DNA from: Ruminococcus sp.
GTDB taxonomy: Bacteria > Bacillota > Clostridia > Oscillospirales > Ruminococcaceae
Length of the DNA stretch: 64,000 nt
Assembly: GCA_017626015.1 (NCBI GenBank)
Contig: JAGAJO010000004.1
Coordinates: forward strand, 129,553 to 193,552
Direction: 5' to 3'
The position numbers and the translations under genes are program-made. Below the pieces are notes generated by a model that saw only the letters and a list, made by a program, of their open reading frames with translations, had not been told where the DNA came from and ran no database searches. Shown here one piece after another: positions 43,799 through 52,465 of this stretch (within the stretch, counting starts at the first letter, position 1; the number at the start of each line of letters is the position of its first letter).

Positions 43799-44503
43799 CT
43801 ACGAGATCCTTTCCTTGTACTCAAAGGGAGATCCGCCGAGTATCAGCAGGACAGCTCCTCCCAGCAGCAGCGGCAGGCTGTAAAGCCACAGCAGCTTCCT
43901 TGTGCCGATATTTATGATCTCGATAGTATAGTCGGACATTTTTTCTCCCGAAATATCCTTAAGCTCGTATGTATCGTAGAAAACCTGCGGACAGGTTTCG
44001 GAAAGCTTATCGGTATAGTCCTGTATAAGCTCGTTTTCCTTTTCATCGTATCTTATCACAGCGTCAAACTGATATTCCGTCTGTTTGGACATATCGGTAA
44101 AGTCTCCGCTTATAATATAATGATACAGATCCGTGTGGGTAAATTCGTCTATCCAAAGGCAGATGTACTTTCCGGTACCCGGGGCGAGATCTGTGATAAA
44201 CGCTGTTTTTACCGCATTCAGATCCGCACCCTGAGATGCGGTGGATATAACGCTCAACGCTCTGGATCTTCCGTCCGTCGAATCTGCCGGACAGCCTCTG
44301 CCCACGCCGCTTACCGTGCCTTTGACGTACATTCCGTCCTTTATGGTATCCTCCGTAAGCTGGGATACGTCTATCCTGCCGTTTATTTTTGCGATCCTGA
44401 TGATCCCCGCAGCGAGGATGATCATTCCCGCCAGCAGCAGGACAGCTCCCGCCTTGTGGAGCATTGACGGCTTGAAAAGTCTGGTCTTATCCTTGTTTTT
44501 CAT
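43799..44503 (-). CDS. Membrane protein with two transmembrane helices, unknown function
   Basis: 234 residues: a short basic N-terminus, transmembrane helix near 17-38 (AGAVLLLAGMIILAAGIIRIA), an outward domain of about 160 residues, and a second helix near 205-224 (LLWLYSLPLLLGGAVLLILGG). The outer domain has one Cys pair region (RGCPADS, TCPQVFY) but no motif I recognise. Its ATG comes 6 bp after the preceding gene; the Shine-Dalgarno sequence is weak. The helix-domain-helix layout resembles that of the protein at 50031-50801, though sequence similarity was not evident. Confidence 0.7.
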   Translation of the reverse strand: MKNKDKTRLFKPSMLHKAGAVLLLAGMIILAAGIIRIAKINGRIDVSQLTEDTIKDGMYVKGTVSGVGRGCPADSTDGRSRALSVISTASQGADLNAVKTAFITDLAPGTGKYICLWIDEFTHTDLYHYIISGDFTDMSKQTEYQFDAVIRYDEKENELIQDYTDKLSETCPQVFYDTYELKDISGEKMSDYTIEIINIGTRKLLWLYSLPLLLGGAVLLILGGSPFEYKERIS

Positions 44504-44509
44504 TATGCT

Positions 44510-45292
44510 TCACTGCCTGTTCTCGGTGTAGGACATTGCAGCCTCGTCAACAGCGGCAATAAGATTTGCTTCGGCAGCCGTGCCAGCGTATTTCTTCTTG
44601 TAAACGACGCATATCCCCGTATTTTTCCACGAATAGCCTCTGTCGCAGCCGTAAAAATACATTACGCTGTCAAAGTATGCGATCTTCGCTTTGAAAAGCA
44701 TCTGAGATCCGTTCACCCTTTCAAAATACATAGCTCCGGGAATGCTTCCCGTTTTTTTGAAGCTTTCCACAGCCTTGTATACCTTATCGTCGCCGCATGA
44801 GATGAAAAAGTACGGTTTTCCGCCGTTTACAATCTCATCGTCCCCTATGAAATCCTCTGTCCATTCAGGTGCGTATCCGTAAAGCTGATCGCATTCTGCG
44901 GCATGACTTTCGCTTTCAACGAAATCTCCGGAAAGTCTGAAGGAGTAGGGTATCTCCGCATCGGATCCGTTCGGCGCAGTGTCGTATATGATCCCTTTGA
45001 TCTCTCTGGAGGGCTTCATAGGCATACGCTGCTGTATTGAAGACGGGTCTGTCTGAGATCCGCTCGTTACCGTATTCTGACCAAGTGCGCCTTCGATTTT
45101 GTCCGCAACGGCGTTTTCGGCTTTGTTTACTGCGGTATGCACAGCTCTGTCAGCTGCGTAATGTGCTGCGTTTTCGGCTGTTCTGGCTATTTCACGTTCA
45201 GGATCCTCAGCAAATCCGGCTATATTTCTTGCAGCGCCGGTGACCTTTGAAACAGCGCCCGTGACCTCCCTGAGTTTATCAAAAAATCCCAT
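44510..45292 (-). CDS. Protein of unknown function with amphipathic N-terminus
   Basis: 260 residues. The first ~75 residues are helical, amphipathic and Ala-rich (KLREVTGAVSKVTGAARN, AENAAHYAADRAVHTAVNKAENAV), suggesting membrane-surface or coiled-coil association. A Gln/Ser/Thr linker follows, then a globular C-terminal domain of about 165 residues with PYSFRLSGDFVESESHA, PYFFISCGDDKVYKAV and MYFYGCDRGYSW. No hydrophobic span and no catalytic motif. Good ribosome site (aaggaga). It sits 18 bp after glcK in the same run of genes. Confidence 0.65.
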   Translation of the reverse strand: MGFFDKLREVTGAVSKVTGAARNIAGFAEDPEREIARTAENAAHYAADRAVHTAVNKAENAVADKIEGALGQNTVTSGSQTDPSSIQQRMPMKPSREIKGIIYDTAPNGSDAEIPYSFRLSGDFVESESHAAECDQLYGYAPEWTEDFIGDDEIVNGGKPYFFISCGDDKVYKAVESFKKTGSIPGAMYFERVNGSQMLFKAKIAYFDSVMYFYGCDRGYSWKNTGICVVYKKKYAGTAAEANLIAAVDEAAMSYTENRQ

Positions 45293-45310
45293 AGCTATCT
45301 CCTTGTACTG

Positions 45311-46264
45311 TCAGTGGGAAAGTCCCAGAAAAGCTGCTCCGATAATTCCTGCGTCGTTGCCCAGCTTGGCAATGACGATCTCTGTGTTCTTTTCGGAGTT
45401 CTTTGTGTAGATCTCCCTGGCAACAAGCTCCTTCAGGGGTATCAGCAGGGGATCGCCCTCGTTGCATACTCCTCCGCCTATGCACAGAATGTCGGGCTGG
45501 AATATATTAATGGTATTTGCGATACCGCAGGCAAGATATTTTATATATTTGTCCACGACCTCCTTGCCGGCACGGTCTCCCGCTCTCATAGCGTTGAAAG
45601 CCGTCCGTGCGGAGATCTTTCCGTCCTCGTCGTTCATTTTCCACATAATGGAGTCCTTATCCTCGAACATAGCTTCTCTGGTCATTCTTACAAGTCCCGT
45701 TGCCGAGGAGAATACCTCGAAGCAGCCGTGACGTCCGCAGGTACACTGGGGACCGTTGGGATCTATGACTGTATGACCGATCTCTGCGCCGGCAAAATTG
45801 AATCCGGAATAGATCTTTTTGTTGATGATGATACCTCCGCCGACTCCAGTACCTAAGGTAATGCACACGGCATCGTTTGCGCCCTTTGCGGCGCCTGCGA
45901 CAAATTCTCCGTAAGCCGCTGCGTTTGCGTCGTTTTCAACATAGCAGGGCTTCTGTATGAATTTCTGCATAAGCTCCACTACATGGAAATTCAGGAATCC
46001 GAGATTGTTTGAATACTCGATAACGCCCGTTTCGGAGTTTGCCGTTCCGGGAGTGCCTATGCCCACCGATTCTATTTTATCGGCGGTAAGTCCGGCAAGC
46101 TTTACAGCCTCCAGTGCGACCTTAGCCATATCTGCGCATATCTCCTCGGCAGGTCTCGGGAGATTGGTCTTGCAGGTAGCCTTTGCGATGATCTCAAATT
46201 CATCGTTTACGACGCCAGCCTTGATGTTGGTACCGCCTAAGTCTATACCTATATAGTATTTCAT
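45311..46264 (-). CDS. glcK: ROK-family glucokinase
   Basis: 317 residues. The ATP site DLGGTNIKAGVV opens the protein; LGTGVGGGIIINKKIYSG and the ROK signature lie in the middle; CTCGRHGCFEVFSSATG holds the zinc-binding cysteines and EIGH the preceding ligand pair. It phosphorylates glucose to glucose 6-phosphate with ATP, though ROK kinases also act on N-acetyl sugars. It follows manA in the same direction (76 bp apart), consistent with hexose entry to glycolysis. Confidence 0.9.
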   Translation of the reverse strand: MKYYIGIDLGGTNIKAGVVNDEFEIIAKATCKTNLPRPAEEICADMAKVALEAVKLAGLTADKIESVGIGTPGTANSETGVIEYSNNLGFLNFHVVELMQKFIQKPCYVENDANAAAYGEFVAGAAKGANDAVCITLGTGVGGGIIINKKIYSGFNFAGAEIGHTVIDPNGPQCTCGRHGCFEVFSSATGLVRMTREAMFEDKDSIMWKMNDEDGKISARTAFNAMRAGDRAGKEVVDKYIKYLACGIANTINIFQPDILCIGGGVCNEGDPLLIPLKELVAREIYTKNSEKNTEIVIAKLGNDAGIIGAAFLGLSH

Positions 46265-46340
46265 AGAAATTCTCCTTGAATTTATTTTTTTGTGATTAAC
46301 CTTTCCGCATTGATACGGCTGAGAAAATCCTCGAATCTCA

Positions 46341-47288
46341 TCAGTCTATCTTAGTGAGAACAAACTGACATTTTCCCTCAACGGTGTATTTTCCCTCGCC
46401 CGCAGAAATAAACACGCTGTCGCCCTTTTTGGTTTTTACGCCGCCGACAGTGGGCTCGCCCTCGAGGACAAGAATGCTGTTAAAGCTTTTGCAGTCCGCT
46501 TCAAGCTCCGCCTTGGTCTCGACGTCAACTCTGTATGTGGTGAAGTACTCGCACTTGGAGAGCAGCTTGCTTGTATATCCGTCGTACTGCTCCACAGGAG
46601 TTTCAGGGTACTGCTTTGCGGGTCCCAGAACCGTAACGTCCTTTGCCTTTTCAACGTGCAGCTCTCTGGGCTTGCCGTCCTTGCCTACTCTGCCGTAGTC
46701 GTAGATTCTGTATGTAGTGTTGGAATTCTGCTGGATCTCCGCAATAAGGATACCCTTGCCGATAGCGTGGAGAGTACCCGACTGGATAAAGAACACGTCT
46801 CCCTTTTTAACGGGAACGGCATTGGTGACCTCAAGGAGGGTATTGTCCGCAATTCTCTGAGCGAACTCGTCCTTGGAGATCTCTTTCTTGAATCCGTAAA
46901 GGAGAGTTGCGCCCTCGTCGCAGTCAACAACATACCACATTTCCGTCTTGCCGTATTCGCCCTCAACTCTCATAGCGTACTCGTTATCGGGGTGTACCTG
47001 AACGGACAGATTGTCCTTAGCGTCGATAAGCTTGATGAGGATAGGGAAGTTCTCAAATTTTCCGCAGTTGGTACCCAATACTGACTTGCCTTCCTTTTCA
47101 ATGTACTGAGCGAGGGTAAGACCGTCGAATTCTCCGCCGTCAACAACGCTTGCGCCGTCCTTGTGGCAGGAAAGCTCCCAGCTCTCGGCGACCTTGTCGT
47201 AATCGCAGTCCTTGCCGTATTCGTCCCTGAGTCTTGTGCCGCCCCAGATATAGTCCTTGAAAGCGGGTTTTAATTTAAAAATCGCCAT
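46341..47288 (-). CDS. manA: Mannose-6-phosphate isomerase (class I)
   Basis: 315 residues, the short Firmicutes form. The cupin zinc ligands are QVHPDNEYA (Gln and His), KTEMWYV (Glu) and SGTLHAIG (His). N-terminal KPAFKDYIWGGTRL is the family's opening. The enzyme interconverts mannose 6-phosphate and fructose 6-phosphate. It is the first gene of a long minus-strand run and has a sigma-A promoter and a strong ribosome site (ggagg). Confidence 0.93.
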   Translation of the reverse strand: MAIFKLKPAFKDYIWGGTRLRDEYGKDCDYDKVAESWELSCHKDGASVVDGGEFDGLTLAQYIEKEGKSVLGTNCGKFENFPILIKLIDAKDNLSVQVHPDNEYAMRVEGEYGKTEMWYVVDCDEGATLLYGFKKEISKDEFAQRIADNTLLEVTNAVPVKKGDVFFIQSGTLHAIGKGILIAEIQQNSNTTYRIYDYGRVGKDGKPRELHVEKAKDVTVLGPAKQYPETPVEQYDGYTSKLLSKCEYFTTYRVDVETKAELEADCKSFNSILVLEGEPTVGGVKTKKGDSVFISAGEGKYTVEGKCQFVLTKID

Positions 47289-47336
47289 AATAATGACCTC
47301 CGTTTATTTAAACTTTATTACAATATACCTTTTATA

Positions 47337-47365
47337 ATAATATCACAAAACGATCTTCAAGTCAA
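47337..47365 (-). promoter_or_regulatory. Sigma-A promoter of the manA-glcK run
   Basis: Minus strand TTGACT, 17-bp spacer, TATTAT, about 50 bp before the manA ATG. Confidence 0.75.
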
Positions 47366-47403
47366 TAAATTTCAGCAAATTTCAATAAAATCGCTTTCGG
47401 GCG

Positions 47404-47440
47404 CAAAAAAGAGCGGCAGAGCGATATACCCTGCCGCTTA
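47404..47440 (-). terminator. Terminator of the BspA-like gene
   Basis: AGCGGCAG / CTGCCGCT stem followed on the minus strand by TTTTTT, about 30 bp after the stop codon. Confidence 0.85.
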
Positions 47441-47469
47441 ATGAGGATTATAAATTGGAGATCGCAATT

Positions 47470-49422
47470 TTATTTTTTGCGCTTTGTCACAACGACTGCG
47501 CCGAGTCCGACAGCCGCAAGGGCAAGTCCTGCCGCTGCGCCGGTGTTGGGGTTAGCGGTGGAGGAGGTGTTGGTCTTGTTGGAGCTTGTTTCGGATTTTG
47601 AAGAAGTATTTGTTTCTTCGTCAGATTTATCCAAAAGAACATAGTCAAAACCGTTGTCAACAGCATATTTTTCGCCTGCTGTGCCTGTATAGCAGTAAAT
47701 TTTAAAGCCGTCAACTTTCTTGACTTTGTTCATATCAACTGTCATTGCTCCTGAGAGGGTAATGGTTGAAGTGCCCGCAACCGCGTTCTCGTCAAGGTAA
47801 TATCCGAGAGCATAATCGCCGATATTTTCAACGTTTTTTGGTATCATAACGCTTGTAAGAGCAGGGCAGTTAAAGAAAGCGTATTCGCCTATGCTTTTCA
47901 GAACTGAGGGCAGTTCAACGCTTTTTATCTCCATTCCCGCAAAAGCCCAACTGCCTACGGAAACAACATTTTTGTTGTCGATCGTTTCGGGGATTTTGAC
48001 TGTATCGCCTGTTACGGTATTGTCGGTTATTTCTATGCCGTCGGTTACTTCGGTATGCTGGAATTCGGATTGGTCGTTTGCTGCGTTTTCAGAGCCGTAG
48101 GTAATATTATCGTCAAAATATGCCGTATTAGCATTTTCTGCAAAAAAATTTTCGGCAGCTGAACCCGAAGCATAGGTGAAATTTATTGTTCCGTTCATGT
48201 TACTTGGAGAAAATTTATAGTGCAATTTATCCCCGTAATAATAAGCACGTCCTACTTGCTCAACCGTATCCGGAAGGTGTATGTTCACCATATCAGCATC
48301 AGCTACTTTTTCATTCGTAAATATAAAGTATAGGCTTTCAAGCGAAGTGGTATATTTGGACATACCCATTTCTGTGAACTCGAATTCCCCAGGGTAAGAA
48401 GCCTTACAGACTTCGCTGGGAGTTGAAATCTTTTTTACAGTAAGTCCGTTAATTGTTTCAGGTATCGTTATATCTGTGCTGTCGCCTGTATATCCACAGA
48501 TCGAAGCATAGCCGTTTTCCTCTGCATAAAGGAAACCATTGGATTCTTTTACATAAGAAATTTTATCAATATAAACATTAGAACTATGATCTTCTTTAAG
48601 CCATGCATAATGAACGTCGTAAATATACCAATTTATAATGAACTTATATGTATCGTCATTGTTTAATTCACGTTTATTGACATATATACCGTCTTCATAT
48701 GATTTTATATAGTTATAATCCCCATTAGCATCATTGCCATCTAATGCGTCAACTTGCGAGCGAAGTGATGTTTCCCCGAAAAATAGTTCAATATCATTTG
48801 ACTCAGCATATGTAACAACTGCTCCATCTTTTGAATAGGAAACTATCTTAAAATTGTCTATCTTTGTCGGTTTGCCGTTGGAATCGATTGAATAACCCAA
48901 TGCATTTTTTCCAATACTGTTAAGTTTATTTATAAAAACCACGTCTTCGAATTTGCAACCCCCAAAAGCCTCATCACCTATATTCTGGACTGCACCAAAG
49001 GAAACAGTTTCAAGTGAAGAACAATTTTTAAAAGCTCCGTCGCCAATTGATTCAATGCCATTGATTGAAACCTCTTGAATTTTTGTGCAATTTTCAAAAG
49101 CCCCATTGCCTATCCTTGTAACATGTTTGCCGTCGATCTGGCTTGGAATAGAAAAACTAGGATAATGGTAACTTAATTCACCGGTTTCATCTGTAACTGG
49201 GATCGGGTCATGTTCATAATATTTTGTAATTTCTATTGTACCGTCATCAAGCATAGAATATGCAAATTTTTCGTTATTCCATTCATCTACATATATCAGC
49301 GTCTCATCGTTTTCGTTTGCATTAGCCGCAATAAATATACTGTCAGAGTAGTTTTCCGGCAAAACCGCCGCCGAACCGAACACAATTGAAATCGCCATAA
49401 CTCCTGCAATAATCTTTTTCAT
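47470..49422 (-). CDS. BspA-type leucine-rich repeat surface protein with sortase-like anchor
   Basis: Start set at ATG 49422 (MKKIIAGVMAIS), 7 bases after GGAGGA. 650 residues: signal peptide (1-~20), then LRR_5/BspA repeats of the type IGNGAFENCTKIQEVSI, IGDGAFKNCSSLETVSF and IGDEAFGGCKFEDVVF, interrupted by irregular stretches and resumed late (VGSWAFAGMEIKSVELP, IGEYAFFNCPALTSVMIP). The C-terminus is Ser/Thr/Asn-rich and ends NPNTG, a hydrophobic helix and KRKK, a cell-wall sorting layout with an unusual motif in place of LPxTG. BspA proteins bind host or bacterial surfaces. Single-gene unit divergent from the XRE gene. Confidence 0.88.
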   Translation of the reverse strand: MKKIIAGVMAISIVFGSAAVLPENYSDSIFIAANANENDETLIYVDEWNNEKFAYSMLDDGTIEITKYYEHDPIPVTDETGELSYHYPSFSIPSQIDGKHVTRIGNGAFENCTKIQEVSINGIESIGDGAFKNCSSLETVSFGAVQNIGDEAFGGCKFEDVVFINKLNSIGKNALGYSIDSNGKPTKIDNFKIVSYSKDGAVVTYAESNDIELFFGETSLRSQVDALDGNDANGDYNYIKSYEDGIYVNKRELNNDDTYKFIINWYIYDVHYAWLKEDHSSNVYIDKISYVKESNGFLYAEENGYASICGYTGDSTDITIPETINGLTVKKISTPSEVCKASYPGEFEFTEMGMSKYTTSLESLYFIFTNEKVADADMVNIHLPDTVEQVGRAYYYGDKLHYKFSPSNMNGTINFTYASGSAAENFFAENANTAYFDDNITYGSENAANDQSEFQHTEVTDGIEITDNTVTGDTVKIPETIDNKNVVSVGSWAFAGMEIKSVELPSVLKSIGEYAFFNCPALTSVMIPKNVENIGDYALGYYLDENAVAGTSTITLSGAMTVDMNKVKKVDGFKIYCYTGTAGEKYAVDNGFDYVLLDKSDEETNTSSKSETSSNKTNTSSTANPNTGAAAGLALAAVGLGAVVVTKRKK

Positions 49423-49577
49423 ATTAAGTCCTCCAATTTGCAATTTATATCATTTAAGGATATATTAATCATATTATATATCATCTAATTCTATATTTCA
49501 ATAGTTATATATAACAAAATTCCGTAAAAAATATTGTTTATATATTATAATGATATACAAGAAAGGCGGTGCAATTT

Positions 49578-49889
49578 ATGTATGATGAGCAAAAATTCGC
49601 TTTACGTATTACAGAGCTAAGAATGCAAAGGGGAGTATCGGCACGTGATATGAGCTTGTCTCTGGGGCAAAGCGAAAGCTATATCAACAAAATTGAAAAC
49701 GGCAAGTCTCTTCCCTCAATGATGGGCTTCTTCTACATCTGCGAATACTTCGGTATCACTCCCGCCCAGTTTTTTGAATTTGACATAGAAGATCCCCGTC
49801 TGACAGAGGAGCTGAAACGATGTATCGAAAGGCTGTCGCCCAGGCAGACCGGTCATGTTCTTGATATCGTAAGGGATATATTGGAATAG
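49578..49889 (+). CDS. Small XRE-family regulator
   Basis: Start set at ATG 49578, 8 bases after AAAGGCGG (a GTG nine bases earlier overlaps the site). 103 residues: one Cro/C1 helix-turn-helix (LRITELRMQRGVSARDMSLSLGQSESYINKIENGKSLP), then a ~40-residue helical tail. Divergent from the BspA-like gene with an AT-rich spacer of about 155 bp between, so it could control that surface protein or itself. No operator palindrome is obvious. Confidence 0.87.
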   Translation: MYDEQKFALRITELRMQRGVSARDMSLSLGQSESYINKIENGKSLPSMMGFFYICEYFGITPAQFFEFDIEDPRLTEELKRCIERLSPRQTGHVLDIVRDILE

Positions 49890-49935
49890 CGGCGGATAAA
49901 TACGCCATAAAATTATTTTTGTTTCGTAAAAAGTA

Positions 49936-49964
49936 TTGACAAACGCAACTGCCGGTAGTATAAT
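49936..49964 (+). promoter_or_regulatory. Sigma-A promoter of the membrane protein gene at 50031
   Basis: TTGACA, 17-bp spacer, TATAAT. Confidence 0.88.
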
Positions 49965-50030
49965 TTATAAGGGTATCACGGCAGTTTTGCCCTTAAAAAA
50001 ACAATATGAAATTATATGGAGGAAAAATCT

Positions 50031-50801
50031 ATGAGCAAAGGTTTAAAATTTTGTATCTTCCTGATCCTTGTCGGACTGATAATGACTGTTACCAGCGTAG
50101 GTGACGCCTACAGGCTTATGTTCAAGGATACCAAGGATCTTAAAACAAAAACCCTTGATAATTTTACCAAAAACGAAATGGTCGATGGCAAGGTGCAGTA
50201 CGTTTTTGACGAGGTAGCAACTCTCGAATCCACCAAAACAATGTACGGCGTTCCTTACAGCAAGGAGAAAACACCGTATTATCTGGTCATGATAACCGAC
50301 AAGGACGACATTGTTCAGGGCTACGTGGTAATGCATATAACCAATAAAGACGATATATCCAAGTTTAAAAATCTTGTAAACAGCACATTGAACCTTATGG
50401 ACGATCCCAATGTCGTTATGCCAGACCCTGTCAGCGTACAGACAAAGACTACGGAAATGCCGGACGATCTTAAAAAGATAGTATACGATTATTTTGAAGA
50501 GGGCGGAATGACCAAGGCGGAGTGCGACGAGCTTGTTGCCGACTGCGTTCTGGAGCAGAATAATTATAAAACCTCCAAGATCATGCCCCTTATAGGAATA
50601 GGTATAATGGTTCTGGGCGTTGTGATCATTATTGCCGTAAAGGCGTCCGGAAAGGGCAAGAAGGTCTACGTCAACGAGATCCCTCAGTCCACAGTGCCTA
50701 ATCCTACTTTCAGCGGAAGCGTTCCCAACCGTTACGGTGATCAGTACAAGGCAATGGAGGAGCAGAAAGATCAGAACGATGATTTTCTCGGCAAAATGTA
50801 A
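50031..50801 (+). CDS. Membrane protein with two transmembrane helices, unknown function
   Basis: Start set at ATG 50031, 7 bases after TGGAGGA; an ATG 15 bases earlier falls before the site. 256 residues: helix 1 about 4-24, an outward domain of about 155 residues with GKVQYVFDEVATLESTKTMYGVPYSKEKTPYYLVMI, helix 2 near 183-204 (IMPLIGIGIMVLGVVIIIAV), and a cytoplasmic tail that is Gln/Asp-rich. No recognised motif. Preceded by a strong promoter and followed by a second promoter for the PH-domain gene, so it is probably a single-gene unit. Confidence 0.75.
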   Translation: MSKGLKFCIFLILVGLIMTVTSVGDAYRLMFKDTKDLKTKTLDNFTKNEMVDGKVQYVFDEVATLESTKTMYGVPYSKEKTPYYLVMITDKDDIVQGYVVMHITNKDDISKFKNLVNSTLNLMDDPNVVMPDPVSVQTKTTEMPDDLKKIVYDYFEEGGMTKAECDELVADCVLEQNNYKTSKIMPLIGIGIMVLGVVIIIAVKASGKGKKVYVNEIPQSTVPNPTFSGSVPNRYGDQYKAMEEQKDQNDDFLGKM

Positions 50802-50810
50802 ATATCCGTA

Positions 50811-50839
50811 TTGACGGCGTACGGCAGAAGTGGTATAGT
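50811..50839 (+). promoter_or_regulatory. Sigma-A promoter of the PH-domain gene
   Basis: TTGACG, 17-bp spacer, TATAGT, about 50 bp before the GTG start. Confidence 0.72.
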
Positions 50840-50886
50840 TATCGTATCGGCGGATCATCCGCCGGCAGCGAACGGAGGCTTGACAA

Positions 50887-51297
50887 GTGAAAAAAGATTT
50901 GTTTGAGTATATATGGACCGATAAGAAAAGAACGATTTTCGGACTTCCGATCTCTTTTACAAGGTACTTCCTTACCGAAACCAAGTTTATTACCCGCAAG
51001 GGTCTGCTGAGCGTTGAGGAGGATGAGCTGGAGCTTTACAGAGTTACCGACAAAAAGCTTGTGCTTCCGTTCGGACAGAGAATGTTCGGCTGCGGAACGA
51101 TCGTGATGAACGTCCGGGACGTTGATACTCCTGTAAAGGAGATCAAGTCGGTCAAGGCTCCCAGAGAGGTGCTTGAAAAGCTTGACAAATATATCAATAT
51201 CAACCGTGACAAATACCGTACAAGAGGCAGAGATATGATCGGCGGAGATTTTTACGGCGGTCATGTTGACGATGATCCGGACGGATACATCGATTGA
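50887..51297 (+). CDS. Bacterial PH-domain protein (bPH_2-like)
   Basis: 136 residues with a GTG start, 9 bases after GGAGG. The core SFTRYFLTETKFITRKGLLSVEEDELELYRVTDKKL, then GCGTIVMNVRDVDTPVKEIKSVK, fits the bacterial PH-like domain found in small membrane-linked proteins (T..R...R.G.....EEI.LYR..D). The tail is Asp/Gly-rich. No transmembrane segment. Such domains bind lipids or partner proteins; the function here is unknown. Own promoter, followed by a terminator. Confidence 0.68.
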   Translation: MKKDLFEYIWTDKKRTIFGLPISFTRYFLTETKFITRKGLLSVEEDELELYRVTDKKLVLPFGQRMFGCGTIVMNVRDVDTPVKEIKSVKAPREVLEKLDKYININRDKYRTRGRDMIGGDFYGGHVDDDPDGYID

Positions 51298-51310
51298 ATG
51301 GGTTTGTTTA

Positions 51311-51333
51311 AGAAAATGCTGATTAATGTATAA
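51311..51333 (+). repeat. Dispersed intergenic repeat, left-end fragment
   Basis: AGAAAATGCTGATTAATGTAT resembles the left end of the repeat at 57342. Only about 22 bp are recognisable. Confidence 0.4.
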
Positions 51334-51341
51334 AATATTAT

Positions 51342-51368
51342 CGGGCGGCTTATGACCGCCCGTTTTTT
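51342..51368 (+). terminator. Terminator after the PH-domain gene
   Basis: CGGGCGG / CCGCCCG stem followed by TTTTTT. Confidence 0.92.
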
Positions 51369-51379
51369 CGGAGATCTTT

Positions 51380-52462
51380 ATGGACGGACTGTATATTTAT
51401 CACGATTTTTTTCTCGGACTTGAAAGCGTCTGGGACAGACTTAAAAACTGCGGGAAACCGATATATATGTACGGAGGAGGAAACGGCGGAGAAAAGATCC
51501 TGCGTGCTTGCAATGAAAACGGGATCTGCATATCCGGGATTTTCGCCAGCGATGATTTTTCCGCAGATAAAAGCTTCTGGGGATATAAGGTAAAACGTCT
51601 TTCCGAGATCGAAAGCGAAGCGAAGGATCTTGTCGTTGTTCTTGCGTTCGGCACCGATATCCCGGAGGTAATGGAGCGTATCGATCGTATCGGAAAAAAG
51701 CACGAGCTTTTTGCTCCCGACGTGTCAGTGGCAGGGACGGAACGCTTTGAAAAAAAATATTTTATGGAAAATTTCCGCAAAGCGGCAGAGGCTTACTCGC
51801 TCCTTTCTGACAGCGCCTCGAGAGAGGTCTTTGTCGATCTTACCGCCTATAAGATCACAGGCAGACTTGAATATCTCAGAAAGGCTTTCAGTACGCCTGA
51901 TGAGTCTGAAAGACTTCTCATGCTGGGAGAAAACGAGATATACTGCGATCTGGGTGCGTATAACGGAGATACCGTCCGGCAGTTTGCGGAGCGGACAGGC
52001 GGCAGATATAAAAAAATTTACGCCGTGGAGCCTGAAAAGAGAAATTTCCAGAAGTGCGTAAAAAGCTGTCTCGGTTTTGAAAATATCAGCTTTTACAATG
52101 CTGCGGCATGGTCGGCAGACGGCGAAATGCTCTTCGAGGGCGGTTCGGGAAGACAGGCAAGGCTGGGTTCAAACGGGCGCAAAATTCCTGTGCGCAGTCT
52201 TGATTCCATACTCGGGGGAGAGGAGTGTACATACATTAAATACGACGTGGAGGGTGCAGATATTCCCTCGCTTGACGGCTCTGCATTTTCTATTTCCGGC
52301 TATGCTCCTAAAATATGCTGCGCAGTTTACCACCGATGCTACGACTATATAAAAATACCGCTGCACATAAATCGTCTGCGCAGCGGCTATAAATTTTATA
52401 TGCGGCAGTATCCTTACTACCCCGCATGGGAAACAAATATTTTCTGCATAAGCGGCAAATGA
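51380..52462 (+). CDS. FkbM-type methyltransferase-like protein with N-terminal nucleotide-binding region
   Basis: 360 residues. The N-terminal ~110 residues look like a Rossmann-type region: GKPIYMYGGGNGGEKILRACNENGICISGIFASDD. The C-terminal ~190 residues are FkbM-like: EIYCDLGAYNGDTVRQFAE is the SAM-binding motif I, IYAVEPEKRNFQKC motif II, NAAAWSADGEMLF, and YIKYDVEGAD near the end. This combination is common in Clostridia in surface glycan gene sets. The methyl acceptor is unknown. Weak ribosome site (cggaga). Its stop lies 3 bp from that of the convergent deacetylase gene, with no terminator between. Confidence 0.82.
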   Translation: MDGLYIYHDFFLGLESVWDRLKNCGKPIYMYGGGNGGEKILRACNENGICISGIFASDDFSADKSFWGYKVKRLSEIESEAKDLVVVLAFGTDIPEVMERIDRIGKKHELFAPDVSVAGTERFEKKYFMENFRKAAEAYSLLSDSASREVFVDLTAYKITGRLEYLRKAFSTPDESERLLMLGENEIYCDLGAYNGDTVRQFAERTGGRYKKIYAVEPEKRNFQKCVKSCLGFENISFYNAAAWSADGEMLFEGGSGRQARLGSNGRKIPVRSLDSILGGEECTYIKYDVEGADIPSLDGSAFSISGYAPKICCAVYHRCYDYIKIPLHINRLRSGYKFYMRQYPYYPAWETNIFCISGK

Positions 52463-52465
52463 TCT

